A DNA stretch of 64,000 nucleotides, taken from Schauerella aestuarii. GTDB lineage: Bacteria; Pseudomonadota; Gammaproteobacteria; Burkholderiales; Burkholderiaceae_B. The translations under genes and the position numbers were made by a program. This document shows, one piece after another, positions 43,258 through 52,756 of the stretch. The notes under the pieces were generated by a model, which did not search any database, was not told the origin of the DNA, and saw only the letters and a program-made list of their open reading frames with translations. How positions within the stretch are numbered: position 1 is the stretch's first letter; each line of letters opens with the position of its first letter. The DNA is taken from contig NZ_SIZW01000041.1 in assembly GCF_009866805.1 (NCBI RefSeq), positions 248,001 through 312,000 of the forward strand, in the 5' to 3' direction.

Positions 43258-43998
43258 TCAAGCCGAGTGCGTTTGCGCCGCTTTGCGCGCCGCGAGTTTG
43301 TCCTCGGCATGCTGCGCGTCTTCGTCGCCTTTGTACCGCTTGAGGCCGTCGATATCGAGCACCCGCACGGCGCCGTATTCCACGTGCAGCAGGCCAGCCG
43401 TTTCCAATGTGCTTAACGCCTGATTGGCGCGCTGGCGTGAAACGCGCGCGAGATACCCCACCTCTTCCTGCGTGATCGCCAGGCGCATGCCCATGCCGGG
43501 ATAGAGCAGGGGATTGAAAAGCTCCGCCAGGCAGCGCGCCACGCGTGCATCGGCATCGAGCAGCCGGTCGTTTTCAGCCTTGCCGATGAATTGGGCGACG
43601 CGTTCGTTGAGCTGATGCAGCAAATAGCGATTGAACGGAAAGCTGGTATCGAGCAGCCATTCGAACGTGGCCGCCGGCAGGCGCGCGATGGCGCTGTCGC
43701 GCAAGGCCACCACGTCGTACTTGCGGATTTCGTGCTTGAGCAGCGATCCCTCGCCGATCCAGCCGCCGGCCGGTACGCCGGTAAGCGATGCCTGCTTGCC
43801 ATCCGCATTGCCCACCGACACTTTCACCAGTCCCGACAGTACGCCGATCCAGGCCTGCGCAAGTTCGCCCTTGCGTTCGACGATGGCGCCGGCGTCGATA
43901 TGGGCCACCGTGATGTCCTGCTCCACGCGCGCCCGTTGGTCGGCGTCGAGTTGACGAAACCAGGCGGCGGCTAAGTGGAGGGAGTCGGACAGCTGCAT
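43258..43998 (-). CDS. Crp/Fnr-family transcription regulator
   Basis: A 246-aa regulator with an N-terminal cyclic-nucleotide-like beta barrel (IVERKGELAQAWIGVLSGLVKVSV) and a C-terminal winged helix (AITQEEVGYLARVSRQRANQALSTLETAGLL). No cysteine cluster typical of Fnr is present, so it is not an Fe-S oxygen sensor. ATG 43998 is preferred to 44031 because AAGGG lies upstream of it. Divergent from the ligase-LIV operon with a 152-bp gap, so it probably controls it. The signal is unknown. Confidence 0.9.
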   Translation of the reverse strand: MQLSDSLHLAAAWFRQLDADQRARVEQDITVAHIDAGAIVERKGELAQAWIGVLSGLVKVSVGNADGKQASLTGVPAGGWIGEGSLLKHEIRKYDVVALRDSAIARLPAATFEWLLDTSFPFNRYLLHQLNERVAQFIGKAENDRLLDADARVARCLAELFNPLLYPGMGMRLAITQEEVGYLARVSRQRANQALSTLETAGLLHVEYGAVRVLDIDGLKRYKGDEDAQHAEDKLAARKAAQTHSA

Positions 43999-44150
43999 CG
44001 GTGTATACCCTTGAACGTGCGCGAATGTCATGCTCGCGACAGTTGGTCGGCGCTAAATGCTTATACCTTATGTCCTGCAATAAATCTAAACATCTAAAAG
44101 CAGCGGCATCCGGCGTTAAGTCGACGGCGGAATGACCGACAGGAGACAAC

Positions 44151-46130
44151 GTGGAGCACGCCCTGCCCGCATCCCCACCGATGCCGGCAGCGACGGATAC
44201 CTTTCCGTCGCTGTTGTTCGCCCATGCCGCCGCCCGCGGCGACCGGCCCGCGATCCGCGAGAAGGATCTCGGCATCTGGCAGACCCTGTCCTGGCGCGAT
44301 GTGGCCGATGCCGCCCGAACGATGGCGCATGGTCTGGCCGCACTCGGCGTGCGATCCGGTCACCATGTGGCCGTGGTGGGCGAGAACCGGCCACGCTTGT
44401 ACATCGCGATGATGGCCACGCAGATGCTGGGCGCGATTCCGGTGCCGCTCTATCAGGATGCCGTAGCGCAGGAAATGGTTTATGTGCTGCAGGATGCCGC
44501 CGTGCGCGTGGCGGTGGTGGAGGATCAGGAGCAGGTCGACAAGATGCTGGAGATCCGTGGGCAGTGCCCCGATCTGGCCTATGTGGTGTATGACGATCCG
44601 CGTGGGTTGCGCCACTACAGCGATCCGATGCTGGTGGCCTGGGAAGCCGCCGAGCAGCAGGGCCGGGATCATGCCGCCGCGCATCCCGACTACGTCACCC
44701 AGGCTGCGGCGGCGGTAAACCCGCACGACACGGCCGCGATGTTCTACACCTCGGGCACCACCGGCAAGCCCAAAGGCGTGGTGCTCACTCACCACGCACT
44801 GATCGACCGCGCGCAGGCGATTGCCGAGCTCGAAAATCTTACCGATCGCGAGGATGTACTGGCGTATCTGCCGCCCGCCTGGATCGGGCAAAACATGTTT
44901 TCGTACACGCAGTTGTTGGTGACGGGATTTACCGTCAACCATCCCGAATCGCCCGAGACGGTGGCGATCGACATGCGCGATATCGGCCCCACTTATTACT
45001 TTGCGCCACCACGCGTGCTCGAGGCCTTGCTCACGCAGGTGACGATCCGCATGGAAGACGCGAGCCGGATCAAGCGCGCCATGTACAAGCGCGCGATGGC
45101 CTTGGCCAGCCGAGTCGGCACACGCATTCTCGATGGTGAATCGGTAAGCGCCTGGGACCGATTCAAGTACGGCGTCGGCAACCTCTGCGTCTATGGCCCG
45201 CTGCGCAACAGCCTGGGCATGAGCCGCGTGCGCGTGGCGTATACGGCCGGCGAAGCCATCGGGCCCGACCTGTTCGTTTTCTACCGCTCGATCGGCATCA
45301 ATCTCAAGCAGCTGTATGGATCGACCGAGACGTCGGTATTCGTATGCGTGCAGGCCGATGGCCGCGTACGGGCCGATACGGTTGGGCCGCCGGTGGCAGG
45401 TGTGCAGATCAAGATCGCCGGCAACGGTGAGATTCTGGTCAAGAGTCCGGGGCTCTTCAAGGCATACTACGGCAACCCCGACGCCACGCGTGAGGCATTC
45501 GATGCCGAGGGCTGGTTTCTCACGGGCGACGCGGGTTACCTGGACGAAGAAGGCCAACTCAAGATCATCGACCGCGCCAAGGATGTGGGCAAACTCGCCG
45601 ACGGCGGGCTGTTTGCGCCCAAGTACATCGAAAACAAGCTCAAGTTCTTTCCGTTCATCAAGGAGGCGGTGGCCTTCGGCGCCAATCGCGACGAGGTGTG
45701 CGCCTTCATCAACATCGATCTCGAAGCGGTGGGCAATTGGGCTGAGCGTCGCGGCATGCCATACGCCGGCTATACCGATCTGGCGAGCAAGACCGAGGTG
45801 TACGACCTCATCACCGAATGCGTGGAACAGGTGAATGCCGATCTCGCGGGTGATCCGCAGTTGTCGGGTTCGCAGATCCATCGCTTTCTGATTCTGCACA
45901 AGGAGCTGGATCCTGATGACGACGAGCTGACGCGCACCCGCAAGGTTCGCCGCGCCTTCATCGCCACCAAGTACGCCGTGCTGGTGGACGCCTTGTTCGA
46001 AGGCCGCACCAGCCAATATATCGATACCGAAGTGAAGTTCGAAGACGGCCGCTCCGGCCGCGTTTCGGCTGACCTGCGGATCGCCACGGCTCGCACGCTT
46101 CCCGTGCGCGCGCAAGCCAAGGCCGCCTGA
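44151..46130 (+). CDS. AMP-forming acyl-CoA synthetase
   Basis: A 659-aa ANL-superfamily ligase related to long-chain fatty acyl-CoA synthetases. The P-loop FYTSGTTGKPKGV is at residues 198-210, the A5 motif YGSTETS near 389 and the TGD motif (FLTGDAGYLDE) near 456. GTG 44151 with RBS AGGAGA is the start. It is first in a seven-gene operon with a LIV-type ABC importer. It should activate the imported carboxylic acid with CoA; the chain type is not clear from sequence. Confidence 0.88.
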   Translation: MEHALPASPPMPAATDTFPSLLFAHAAARGDRPAIREKDLGIWQTLSWRDVADAARTMAHGLAALGVRSGHHVAVVGENRPRLYIAMMATQMLGAIPVPLYQDAVAQEMVYVLQDAAVRVAVVEDQEQVDKMLEIRGQCPDLAYVVYDDPRGLRHYSDPMLVAWEAAEQQGRDHAAAHPDYVTQAAAAVNPHDTAAMFYTSGTTGKPKGVVLTHHALIDRAQAIAELENLTDREDVLAYLPPAWIGQNMFSYTQLLVTGFTVNHPESPETVAIDMRDIGPTYYFAPPRVLEALLTQVTIRMEDASRIKRAMYKRAMALASRVGTRILDGESVSAWDRFKYGVGNLCVYGPLRNSLGMSRVRVAYTAGEAIGPDLFVFYRSIGINLKQLYGSTETSVFVCVQADGRVRADTVGPPVAGVQIKIAGNGEILVKSPGLFKAYYGNPDATREAFDAEGWFLTGDAGYLDEEGQLKIIDRAKDVGKLADGGLFAPKYIENKLKFFPFIKEAVAFGANRDEVCAFINIDLEAVGNWAERRGMPYAGYTDLASKTEVYDLITECVEQVNADLAGDPQLSGSQIHRFLILHKELDPDDDELTRTRKVRRAFIATKYAVLVDALFEGRTSQYIDTEVKFEDGRSGRVSADLRIATARTLPVRAQAKAA

Positions 46131-46132
46131 CC

Positions 46133-46933
46133 ATGACGCAATCGACATCCCGCAACGACCGCATCGGCGAGGTCATCCTCGATCTGCAGCACATTTCGCT
46201 GGCCTTCGGCGGCGTGAAGGCGCTCACCGATATCTCCTTCGATGTGCGCGAGCATGAGATCCGCGCCATCATCGGCCCCAACGGCGCCGGCAAAAGCTCG
46301 ATGCTCAACGTGATCAACGGTGTCTATACCCCGCAGCAAGGCGAGATCCGACTGCACGGCGAACAGTTTCGCCGCATGACGCCGCGGCGCGCGGCCGAGA
46401 TGGGCGTGGCGCGTACGTTTCAGAATCTGGCGTTGTTCAAGGGCATGAGCGTGCTGGACAACATCATGGCCGGCCGCAACCTGCGCATGACCAGCAGCCT
46501 CTTCGCGCAGGCGATCCGGCTCGGGCCGGCGGCACGTGAAGAGATGCAGCATCGCCAGTTCGTCGAGAACATCATCGATTTTCTGGAGATCCAGGCCTTT
46601 CGGAAGACGCCTGTGGGCCGCTTGCCTTACGGCCTGCAAAAGCGCGTCGATCTTGGGCGTGCGCTGGCGATGGAGCCGCGCATTCTGTTGCTCGATGAGC
46701 CGATGGCGGGCATGAACATCGAAGAGAAGCAGGACATGAGCCGCTTCATTCTCGACGTGAATGACGAGTTCGGCACGACGATCGTGCTGATCGAACATGA
46801 CATGGGCGTGGTGATGGATATCTCGGATCGTGTCGTGGTGCTGGACTACGGCAAGAAGATCGGCGACGGCGAACCCGAAGCGGTGCGCGCCAACGAAGAT
46901 GTGGTGCGCGCCTATCTCGGCGTGGCCCACTGA
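46133..46933 (+). CDS. LIV-type ABC transporter ATPase (LivG-like)
   Basis: A 266-aa ATPase. Walker A GPNGAGKSS is at residues 48-56, the signature reads LPYGLQKRVDLGRAL in place of LSGGQ, typical for LivG proteins, and Walker B is ILLLDEPMAGM. It begins 2 bp after the ligase stop. Proteins of the branched-chain amino acid type transporter family also take up aromatic acids, urea or amides, so the family name does not fix the substrate. Confidence 0.92.
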   Translation: MTQSTSRNDRIGEVILDLQHISLAFGGVKALTDISFDVREHEIRAIIGPNGAGKSSMLNVINGVYTPQQGEIRLHGEQFRRMTPRRAAEMGVARTFQNLALFKGMSVLDNIMAGRNLRMTSSLFAQAIRLGPAAREEMQHRQFVENIIDFLEIQAFRKTPVGRLPYGLQKRVDLGRALAMEPRILLLDEPMAGMNIEEKQDMSRFILDVNDEFGTTIVLIEHDMGVVMDISDRVVVLDYGKKIGDGEPEAVRANEDVVRAYLGVAH

Positions 46934-46954
46934 GCGAACAAGGGAACACACACC

Positions 46955-47884
46955 ATGGCATTCTTTTTGGAAACCCTGTTCGGCGGCTTGATGAGCGGCA
47001 TGCTGTACGCGCTGATCGGGTTGGGCTTCGTGCTGATCTTCAAGGCATCGGGCGTCTTCAACTTTGCGCAAGGGGCGATGGTGCTGGTGGCCGCGCTCGC
47101 CATGGCGCGCTTCTCGGAATGGATTCCGCGCTGGTTCGGCTTCGAGAACATGCTGTTGGCCAACGTGCTGGCCTTCATTGTGGCGGCTGCGATGATGTTC
47201 CTGCTGGCCGTGGTGATCGAGCGTCTGGTGCTGCGGCATCTGGTCAATCAGGATCTGGCCACCTTGCTGATGGCCACGCTGGGCATCAGCTATTTTCTCG
47301 ACGGCGCCGGCCAGATTGCCTTCGGCAGTTCGGTGTATTCGATCAATGTGGGCATGCCCAAGGAGCCGTTGTTCATCCTCGAATCGATTTTCGAGGGCGG
47401 TTTGTTGATCAGTCTGGAGGATCTGACGGCCGCGGTGATTGCCGCACTGCTGGTCGCGGCGCTGGCCGTGTTCTTTCAATTCACCGCCACGGGGCGCGCC
47501 TTGCGCGCAGTGGCCGACGATCATCAGGCCGCGCAATCGATCGGCATTCCGCTCAATCGCATCTGGGTCATCGTGTGGTGTGTGGCGGGCCTGGTGGCGC
47601 TGGTCGCGGGTGTGATCTGGGGCTCGAAGTTCGGCGTGCAGTTCACCCTTTCGACGGCAGCGCTGCGGGCGTTGCCCGTGGTCATCCTGGGCGGATTGAC
47701 CTCGGTGCCGGGCGCCATCATCGGCGGTCTCATCATCGGTGTGGGCGAGAAACTCTCGGAGGTGTATCTGGGCCCCTTCGTGGGCGGCGGCATCGAGATC
47801 TGGTTTGCCTACGTGCTCGCGCTCGTCTTCCTGCTGTTTCGGCCGCAAGGGCTGTTCGGCGAAAAAATCATCGACCGGGTCTGA
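46955..47884 (+). CDS. LIV-type ABC transporter permease (LivH-like)
   Basis: A 309-aa inner-membrane permease with about eight helices. GLMSGMLYALIGLGFVLIFKASGVFNFAQGAM at the N-terminus and the C-terminal LGGLTSVPGAIIGGLIIGVGE coupling loop are LivH signatures. It lies 21 bp after the ATPase and 12 bp before the second permease. Confidence 0.92.
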   Translation: MAFFLETLFGGLMSGMLYALIGLGFVLIFKASGVFNFAQGAMVLVAALAMARFSEWIPRWFGFENMLLANVLAFIVAAAMMFLLAVVIERLVLRHLVNQDLATLLMATLGISYFLDGAGQIAFGSSVYSINVGMPKEPLFILESIFEGGLLISLEDLTAAVIAALLVAALAVFFQFTATGRALRAVADDHQAAQSIGIPLNRIWVIVWCVAGLVALVAGVIWGSKFGVQFTLSTAALRALPVVILGGLTSVPGAIIGGLIIGVGEKLSEVYLGPFVGGGIEIWFAYVLALVFLLFRPQGLFGEKIIDRV

Positions 47885-47896
47885 GGAAACACCGCC

Positions 47897-48961
47897 ATGT
47901 TCTATCGCGAAAACGGTCAATTCAAAACCAGCTATGCCGCCGATCAGCAGATCTTCCCGATCCTGCAGGACCGCGTCGCCATCCTCATCCTGCTGGCGAT
48001 CGCGTTCATCGGCGTACCGATGCTGGCGAGCGACTATCTGCTGCGCGCCATCCTGATTCCGTTCCTGATCCTGTCGCTGGCGGCAGTGGGCCTGAATATT
48101 CTGGTGGGCTACTGCGGCCAGATCTCGTTGGGTACGGGTGCCTTCATGGCCGTAGGCGCCTATGCCGCCTGGAACTTCGGCACGCGTTTTCCCGGCATGC
48201 CGCTGCTGGCGCAGATTCTGCTGGGCGGCGCATGCGCCACGGTGGTGGGTGTGGCGTTCGGCATTCCCAGTCTGCGTATTCGCGGGCTGTATCTGGCGGT
48301 GGCCACGCTGGCGGCGCAGTTCTTCATCGACTGGGCATTCCTGCGTATCCCGTTTTTCACCAACTACTCGTCTTCGGGCAACGTGTCCGTGCCGGCCCTG
48401 TTCGCATTTGGTTTGCCGGTGCATAGCGCGATGCAGAAGTACCTGTTCGTGCTGCTCTTCGTCGTGGTGTTTTCGCTCATGGCCAAGAACCTGGTGCGCG
48501 GCGCGCTCGGCCGCCAATGGATGGCGATTCGCGATATGGATGTGGCAGCCGCCGTGATCGGCATCCGGCCGATGTACGCCAAGCTCACGGCCTTTGCGGT
48601 GAGCTCGTTCATCGTGGGCGTGGCCGGCGCGCTGTGGGGCTTTATCCACCTGGGCTCATGGGAACCCCTGGCATTCGACTTGAGCCGCTCCTTCCAATTG
48701 CTCTTCATGGTGATCATCGGCGGGCTCGGCTCGATCGTCGGCAGCTTCTACGGCGCGGCGTTCATCGTGCTGGTGCCGGTGGCGCTGTCGGGCATTCCGC
48801 GTTGGCTTGGGCTGCCGTTGCCGGTGGATCTGATCGTGCACATCGAGCACATGGTGTTCGGCGCGCTGATCGTGTTCTTCCTGATTGCGGAGCCGCACGG
48901 TCTGGCGCGGTTGTGGAGCATCGGCCGCGAGAAGCTGCGCATCTGGCCGTTTCCGCATTGA
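47897..48961 (+). CDS. LIV-type ABC transporter permease (LivM-like)
   Basis: A 354-aa permease. LNILVGYCGQISLGTGAFMAVGAYAAW and IGGLGSIVGSFYGAAFIVLVP are characteristic of LivM. The N-terminal ~30 residues are soluble. A 129-bp gap with hairpins follows before the binding-protein gene. Confidence 0.92.
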   Translation: MFYRENGQFKTSYAADQQIFPILQDRVAILILLAIAFIGVPMLASDYLLRAILIPFLILSLAAVGLNILVGYCGQISLGTGAFMAVGAYAAWNFGTRFPGMPLLAQILLGGACATVVGVAFGIPSLRIRGLYLAVATLAAQFFIDWAFLRIPFFTNYSSSGNVSVPALFAFGLPVHSAMQKYLFVLLFVVVFSLMAKNLVRGALGRQWMAIRDMDVAAAVIGIRPMYAKLTAFAVSSFIVGVAGALWGFIHLGSWEPLAFDLSRSFQLLFMVIIGGLGSIVGSFYGAAFIVLVPVALSGIPRWLGLPLPVDLIVHIEHMVFGALIVFFLIAEPHGLARLWSIGREKLRIWPFPH

Positions 48962-49057
48962 GTTGTCTTGAATGACGAAGTCTTGACGCACGAATGATGG
49001 CCGCTGGAGCACCCTCCGGCGCCAATTGAATACCTGGCAATAGACCGGGCCAATCCT

Positions 49058-49073
49058 GGTGTGCTGGCACACC
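49058..49073 (+). other. Hairpin before the LIV binding-protein gene
   Basis: GGTGTGC TG GCACACC, a perfect 7-bp stem, 17 bp before the ATG, with the RBS GGAGG between them. A second, imperfect GC-rich hairpin lies at about 49002-49023. Such structures between permease and binding-protein genes often raise binding-protein mRNA levels by blocking 3' decay; here that is inference. Confidence 0.5.
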
Positions 49074-49090
49074 GTCTGGAGGTAGTGGAG

Positions 49091-50428
49091 ATGAAACGTC
49101 TGAACATCAAGTCCGTCGCACGCATATTGGCGGTCGCCGGCGTGGCAAGCGCCATGGGCGCCATCGCAATGCCGGCCCAGGCCGCCGATCAGTTCGTGCC
49201 GCTGCTGGTCTATCGCACCGGCTCGTTCGCGCCGCTGGGCATTCCCTGGGCCGATGGCAAATTGGATTACCTCAAGCTGGTCAACGCGCGCGATGGCGGC
49301 GTGAACGGCGTGAAGATCACGTATGAAGAATGCGAAACGGCGTATGCCACGGATCGCGGTGTGGAGTGCTATGAGCGTCTGAAGGGCCAGGGCCCCACGG
49401 GCGCATCGGGCTTCGACTCGCAGAGTACCGGCATTACCTTCGCCATCAGCGACAAGGCGCCGATCGACAAGGTGCCGGTCGAAACCGTGGGCTACGGTCT
49501 CTCGCAATCGGCCGACGGCACGGTGTTCGAATGGAACTTCCCGCTGTTGGGCACGTACTGGACCGCGGCCGACACCATGATCCAGGACATCGCCAAGAAA
49601 GAAGGCGGTGAAGACAAGCTCAAGGGCAAGAAGATCGCCCTGGTCTATCACGACTCGCCGTATGGCAAGGAGCCGATCGCGCTTTTGCAGAAACGGGCCG
49701 AGAAAAATGGCTTCGCGCTGTCGCTCTTTCCGGTGACGGCGCCTGGCGTCGAACAGAAATCGACCTGGTTGCAGATTCGTCAGCAACGTCCGGATTACGT
49801 GCTGCTCTGGAGCGCCGGCATCATGACGCCGACGGCCATTCGTGAAGCGCAGGCCAGCGGCTATCCGCGCGAGAAAATGTACGCCATCTGGTGGGCAGGT
49901 TCGGAAGGCGACGTGAAGGATCTGGGGCAGGTCGCCAAAGGCTACAACGCCGTCACGATTCACAACAGCGGCGCCAAGGGCAAGGTGTACGAAGATCTCA
50001 AGAAATTCGTCTACGACAAGGGTGAGGGCGCCGATCGCAGCGGCACCACGACCTTGGGCACCCTGGCGCACACGCGCGGCATGATGATCTCGATGCTGCA
50101 GGTGGAAGCCATCCGGGCTGCGCAGGAGAAGTACGGCAAGGGCAAATCGATGACGCCGGAGCAGGTGCGTTGGGGCTTCGAGAACCTCAACCTCACGCAA
50201 GAGCGGCTCGATGCGCTGGGCTTCGGCGAAATCATGCGGCCGGTGAAAACCTCGTGCGCCAATCACATGGGCGACGACTGGTCGCGCATCGTGCAGTGGG
50301 ATGGTGCGAAGTTCAACATCGTGTCGGACTGGTATACGTCGGACAAGTCGATCGTGGGCCCGTTGGTCAAGGATGCCGCGGCCCGTTACGCCAAAGAGAA
50401 GAACATCACGCCGCGCACCTGCGGCTGA
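49091..50428 (+). CDS. LIV-type ABC transporter substrate-binding protein
   Basis: A 445-aa periplasmic binding protein of the LivK family, with a signal peptide ending near PAQAADQ. DQFVPLLVYRTGSFAPLGIPWADGKLDYLKL and YEECETAYATDRGVECYERLK are typical of the large (~440 aa) subgroup found with acyl-CoA ligases, longer than classical LivK (~370). RBS GGAGG lies 8 bp upstream of ATG 49091; the earlier GTG/ATG in frame gives no signal peptide. Confidence 0.9.
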   Translation: MKRLNIKSVARILAVAGVASAMGAIAMPAQAADQFVPLLVYRTGSFAPLGIPWADGKLDYLKLVNARDGGVNGVKITYEECETAYATDRGVECYERLKGQGPTGASGFDSQSTGITFAISDKAPIDKVPVETVGYGLSQSADGTVFEWNFPLLGTYWTAADTMIQDIAKKEGGEDKLKGKKIALVYHDSPYGKEPIALLQKRAEKNGFALSLFPVTAPGVEQKSTWLQIRQQRPDYVLLWSAGIMTPTAIREAQASGYPREKMYAIWWAGSEGDVKDLGQVAKGYNAVTIHNSGAKGKVYEDLKKFVYDKGEGADRSGTTTLGTLAHTRGMMISMLQVEAIRAAQEKYGKGKSMTPEQVRWGFENLNLTQERLDALGFGEIMRPVKTSCANHMGDDWSRIVQWDGAKFNIVSDWYTSDKSIVGPLVKDAAARYAKEKNITPRTCG

Positions 50429-50441
50429 TCGGAGACGCGTC

Positions 50442-51290
50442 ATGATCGAATCGCCCGCTCAATTGCCGTCCGCGGCGGCTCCGGCACCCGAACTGCTGCT
50501 GGACGTCAATGGTATCGAGGTCATCTACAACCATGTGATCCTCGTGCTCAAAGGCGTGTCGTTGCAGGTGCCTCTGGGGCGCATCGTTGCGCTCCTGGGT
50601 GCCAATGGAGCGGGCAAGACCACCACGCTGCGGGCGATTTCCAATCTGCTGCAAGGCGAGCGCGGCGACGTCACCAAGGGCGAGATCCGCTACCGCAATG
50701 AGCGGGTCGATAAGCTCACGCCGGCCGATATGGTCAAGCGTGGCGTGGTGCAGGTGATGGAGGGCCGTCATTGCTTTGCGCATCTGACGATCGAGGAAAA
50801 CCTGCTGTCCGGGGCGTATACACGCCGCTTGAACCGCGGCGACATGAACGCCGCGCTCGAGCGCGTGTATGCGTATTTTCCACGGCTCAAACAACGCCGT
50901 GCCAGTCAGGCGGGTTACACGTCGGGCGGCGAGCAGCAGATGACCGCGATCGGCCGCGCGTTGATGGCCGACCCGCACATGATCCTGTTGGACGAGCCGT
51001 CGATGGGCCTGGCGCCGCAGATCGTGGAAGAAATCTTCCACATCGTGCGTGATCTGAATACGCGCGAAAAGGTGAGTTTTCTGCTCGCCGAACAAAACAC
51101 GAACATCGCGTTGCGGTACGCCGACTACGGCTACATCCTGGAGAACGGTCGCGTCATGATGGACGGCGAGGCCAGTGCCCTGGCGCGCAACGAAGACGTG
51201 AAAGAGTTTTATCTGGGCATCGCCAGCGGCGAACGCAAGAGCTTTCGCGACAACAAATTTTATCGTCGGCGCAAGCGCTGGCTGGCCTAA
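50442..51290 (+). CDS. LIV-type ABC transporter ATPase (LivF-like)
   Basis: A 282-aa second ATPase of the transporter. Walker A GANGAGKTT is at residues 53-61, the signature is YTSGGEQQM and Walker B ILLDEPSMGLAPQ. ATG 50442 is the start; the longer upstream frame lies inside the binding-protein gene. The C-terminus is unusually basic (YRRRKRWLA). Confidence 0.92.
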   Translation: MIESPAQLPSAAAPAPELLLDVNGIEVIYNHVILVLKGVSLQVPLGRIVALLGANGAGKTTTLRAISNLLQGERGDVTKGEIRYRNERVDKLTPADMVKRGVVQVMEGRHCFAHLTIEENLLSGAYTRRLNRGDMNAALERVYAYFPRLKQRRASQAGYTSGGEQQMTAIGRALMADPHMILLDEPSMGLAPQIVEEIFHIVRDLNTREKVSFLLAEQNTNIALRYADYGYILENGRVMMDGEASALARNEDVKEFYLGIASGERKSFRDNKFYRRRKRWLA

Positions 51291-51315
51291 CCGGCACTCC
51301 CCTTCAGAGGTTCAC

Positions 51316-52578
51316 ATGGCAGAATTTTTCGATGCATTGGAGACGCGCGCGCCCGAAGCGCGTGAGCAAGCGCTGATGCACGCGCTGCCCGCGACGCTGG
51401 CGCAAGCGGTGGCGCGCGCGCCGGCCATCGCGCGGCAACTGGCGGGGGTGGATCCACGGGCCGTCACCTCGCGTGCGGCGCTGCAGCGGGTGCCGGTGCT
51501 GCGCAAGCACGCCTTGCTCGAGGCGCAAACCGCTGCGCGCGAGGCGGGGCCGGCCGGTGCGGCCAGCGCCTTTGGCGGCTTCTCGGCAATCGGGTGGGGC
51601 GATGCCGCCCGCGTGTTTTCGTCACCGGGGCCGATCTACGAACCCGAGAGCCGCCGGCCCGATTACTGGCGGTTTGCGCGCGCGTTGTACGCCGCGGGTT
51701 TCCGCTCGCGCGAGCTGGTCTACAACTGCTTCGCCTACCATTTTTCGCCGGCGGGTTCGATGATGGAAACGGCGGCGCATGCCTTGGGATGCACGGTATT
51801 TCCTGGCGGCACGGGTCAGACCGAACAGCAGGTGCGCACGATCGCCGATCTGGCACCCGGCGGCTATACCGGCACGCCGAGCTTCTTGAAGATCATTCTG
51901 GAGAAGGCCGACGAACTCGGCGTGGCGCTCCCATCGCTCAAGCGCGCGCTGGTGTCGGGTGAAGCGTTTCCGCCGTCCTTGCGCACGTGGTTGCAGGCGC
52001 GCGGTGTGGAGGGCTATCAGGCCTACGGCAGTGCCGATCTCGGCATGATCGCCTTCGAGACGGCAGCACGCGAAGGGCTGGTGGTGGGCGAAGACGTGAT
52101 CCTGGAGATCGTGCGCCCCGGCACTGACGACGCCGTGGCCGATGGCGAAGTGGGCGAGGTGGTCGTCACCACGCTCAACCCGGACTATCCGCTGGTGCGG
52201 TTCGGCACCGGCGATCTTTCGGCGCTGATGCCGGGTGCGTCGCCGTGCGGCCGTACCAATGTCCGGATCAAGGGCTGGATGGGGCGCGCCGACCAGACCG
52301 CCAAAGTGCGCGGTTTGTTCGTGCACCCGTCGCAGGTGGCTGAGGTGCTGCGCCGTTATCCGGAAGCCGGCCGTGCGCGGCTGACGATTTCGGGCGAGGC
52401 GGGCGCCGACGCCATGACGTTGACGGTGGAAACGGCGGCGGCCTCGGAAGCGCTGGCGTCGCGCATGGCCGAATCGATGCGTGACGTGACCAAGCTGCGC
52501 GCGTCAGTCACGTGCGTGGCACCGGGCAGCTTGCCCAACGACGGCAAGATCATTGACGACACGCGCAGTTTTGCATGA
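51316..52578 (+). CDS. Phenylacetate-CoA-ligase-like AMP-forming enzyme
   Basis: A 420-aa ANL enzyme of the PaaK family. GGTGQTEQQVRTIADLAPGGYTGTPSFL, the A5-like AYGSADLGM and VRFGTGDLSAL are the main motifs; the A8 hinge is in IKGWMGRADQTAKVRGLFVHPSQ. It closes the ligase-LIV operon, 25 bp after livF. It would activate an aromatic or related acid with CoA. No phenylacetate catabolic genes (paaA-K) are in the window, so the pathway is unknown. Confidence 0.85.
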   Translation: MAEFFDALETRAPEAREQALMHALPATLAQAVARAPAIARQLAGVDPRAVTSRAALQRVPVLRKHALLEAQTAAREAGPAGAASAFGGFSAIGWGDAARVFSSPGPIYEPESRRPDYWRFARALYAAGFRSRELVYNCFAYHFSPAGSMMETAAHALGCTVFPGGTGQTEQQVRTIADLAPGGYTGTPSFLKIILEKADELGVALPSLKRALVSGEAFPPSLRTWLQARGVEGYQAYGSADLGMIAFETAAREGLVVGEDVILEIVRPGTDDAVADGEVGEVVVTTLNPDYPLVRFGTGDLSALMPGASPCGRTNVRIKGWMGRADQTAKVRGLFVHPSQVAEVLRRYPEAGRARLTISGEAGADAMTLTVETAAASEALASRMAESMRDVTKLRASVTCVAPGSLPNDGKIIDDTRSFA

Positions 52579-52756
52579 CGAGAATGTGCGCTTTTTCAGG
52601 CACGGTCGACGCGCACGCAGCGGTCGCGGGATGTAGGATGCAGTTTGGTTATAAGGGGTTGCGCGCAAGTTATTTGGACGGCGCCGCGCGCGCGGCTAAG
52701 CTTGCCATCCGGCACGCGACCTGCGGTGCCGATCGATCTACACCCGAGGACATGTC

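Noticed and set aside
45770-48649. A 959-codon open frame on the minus strand
   Set aside because: It lies entirely antisense to the ligase, livG, livH and livM genes, has a composition (His/Arg/Gln-rich, no domains) typical of a reverse-strand shadow of high-GC3 genes, and no RBS.
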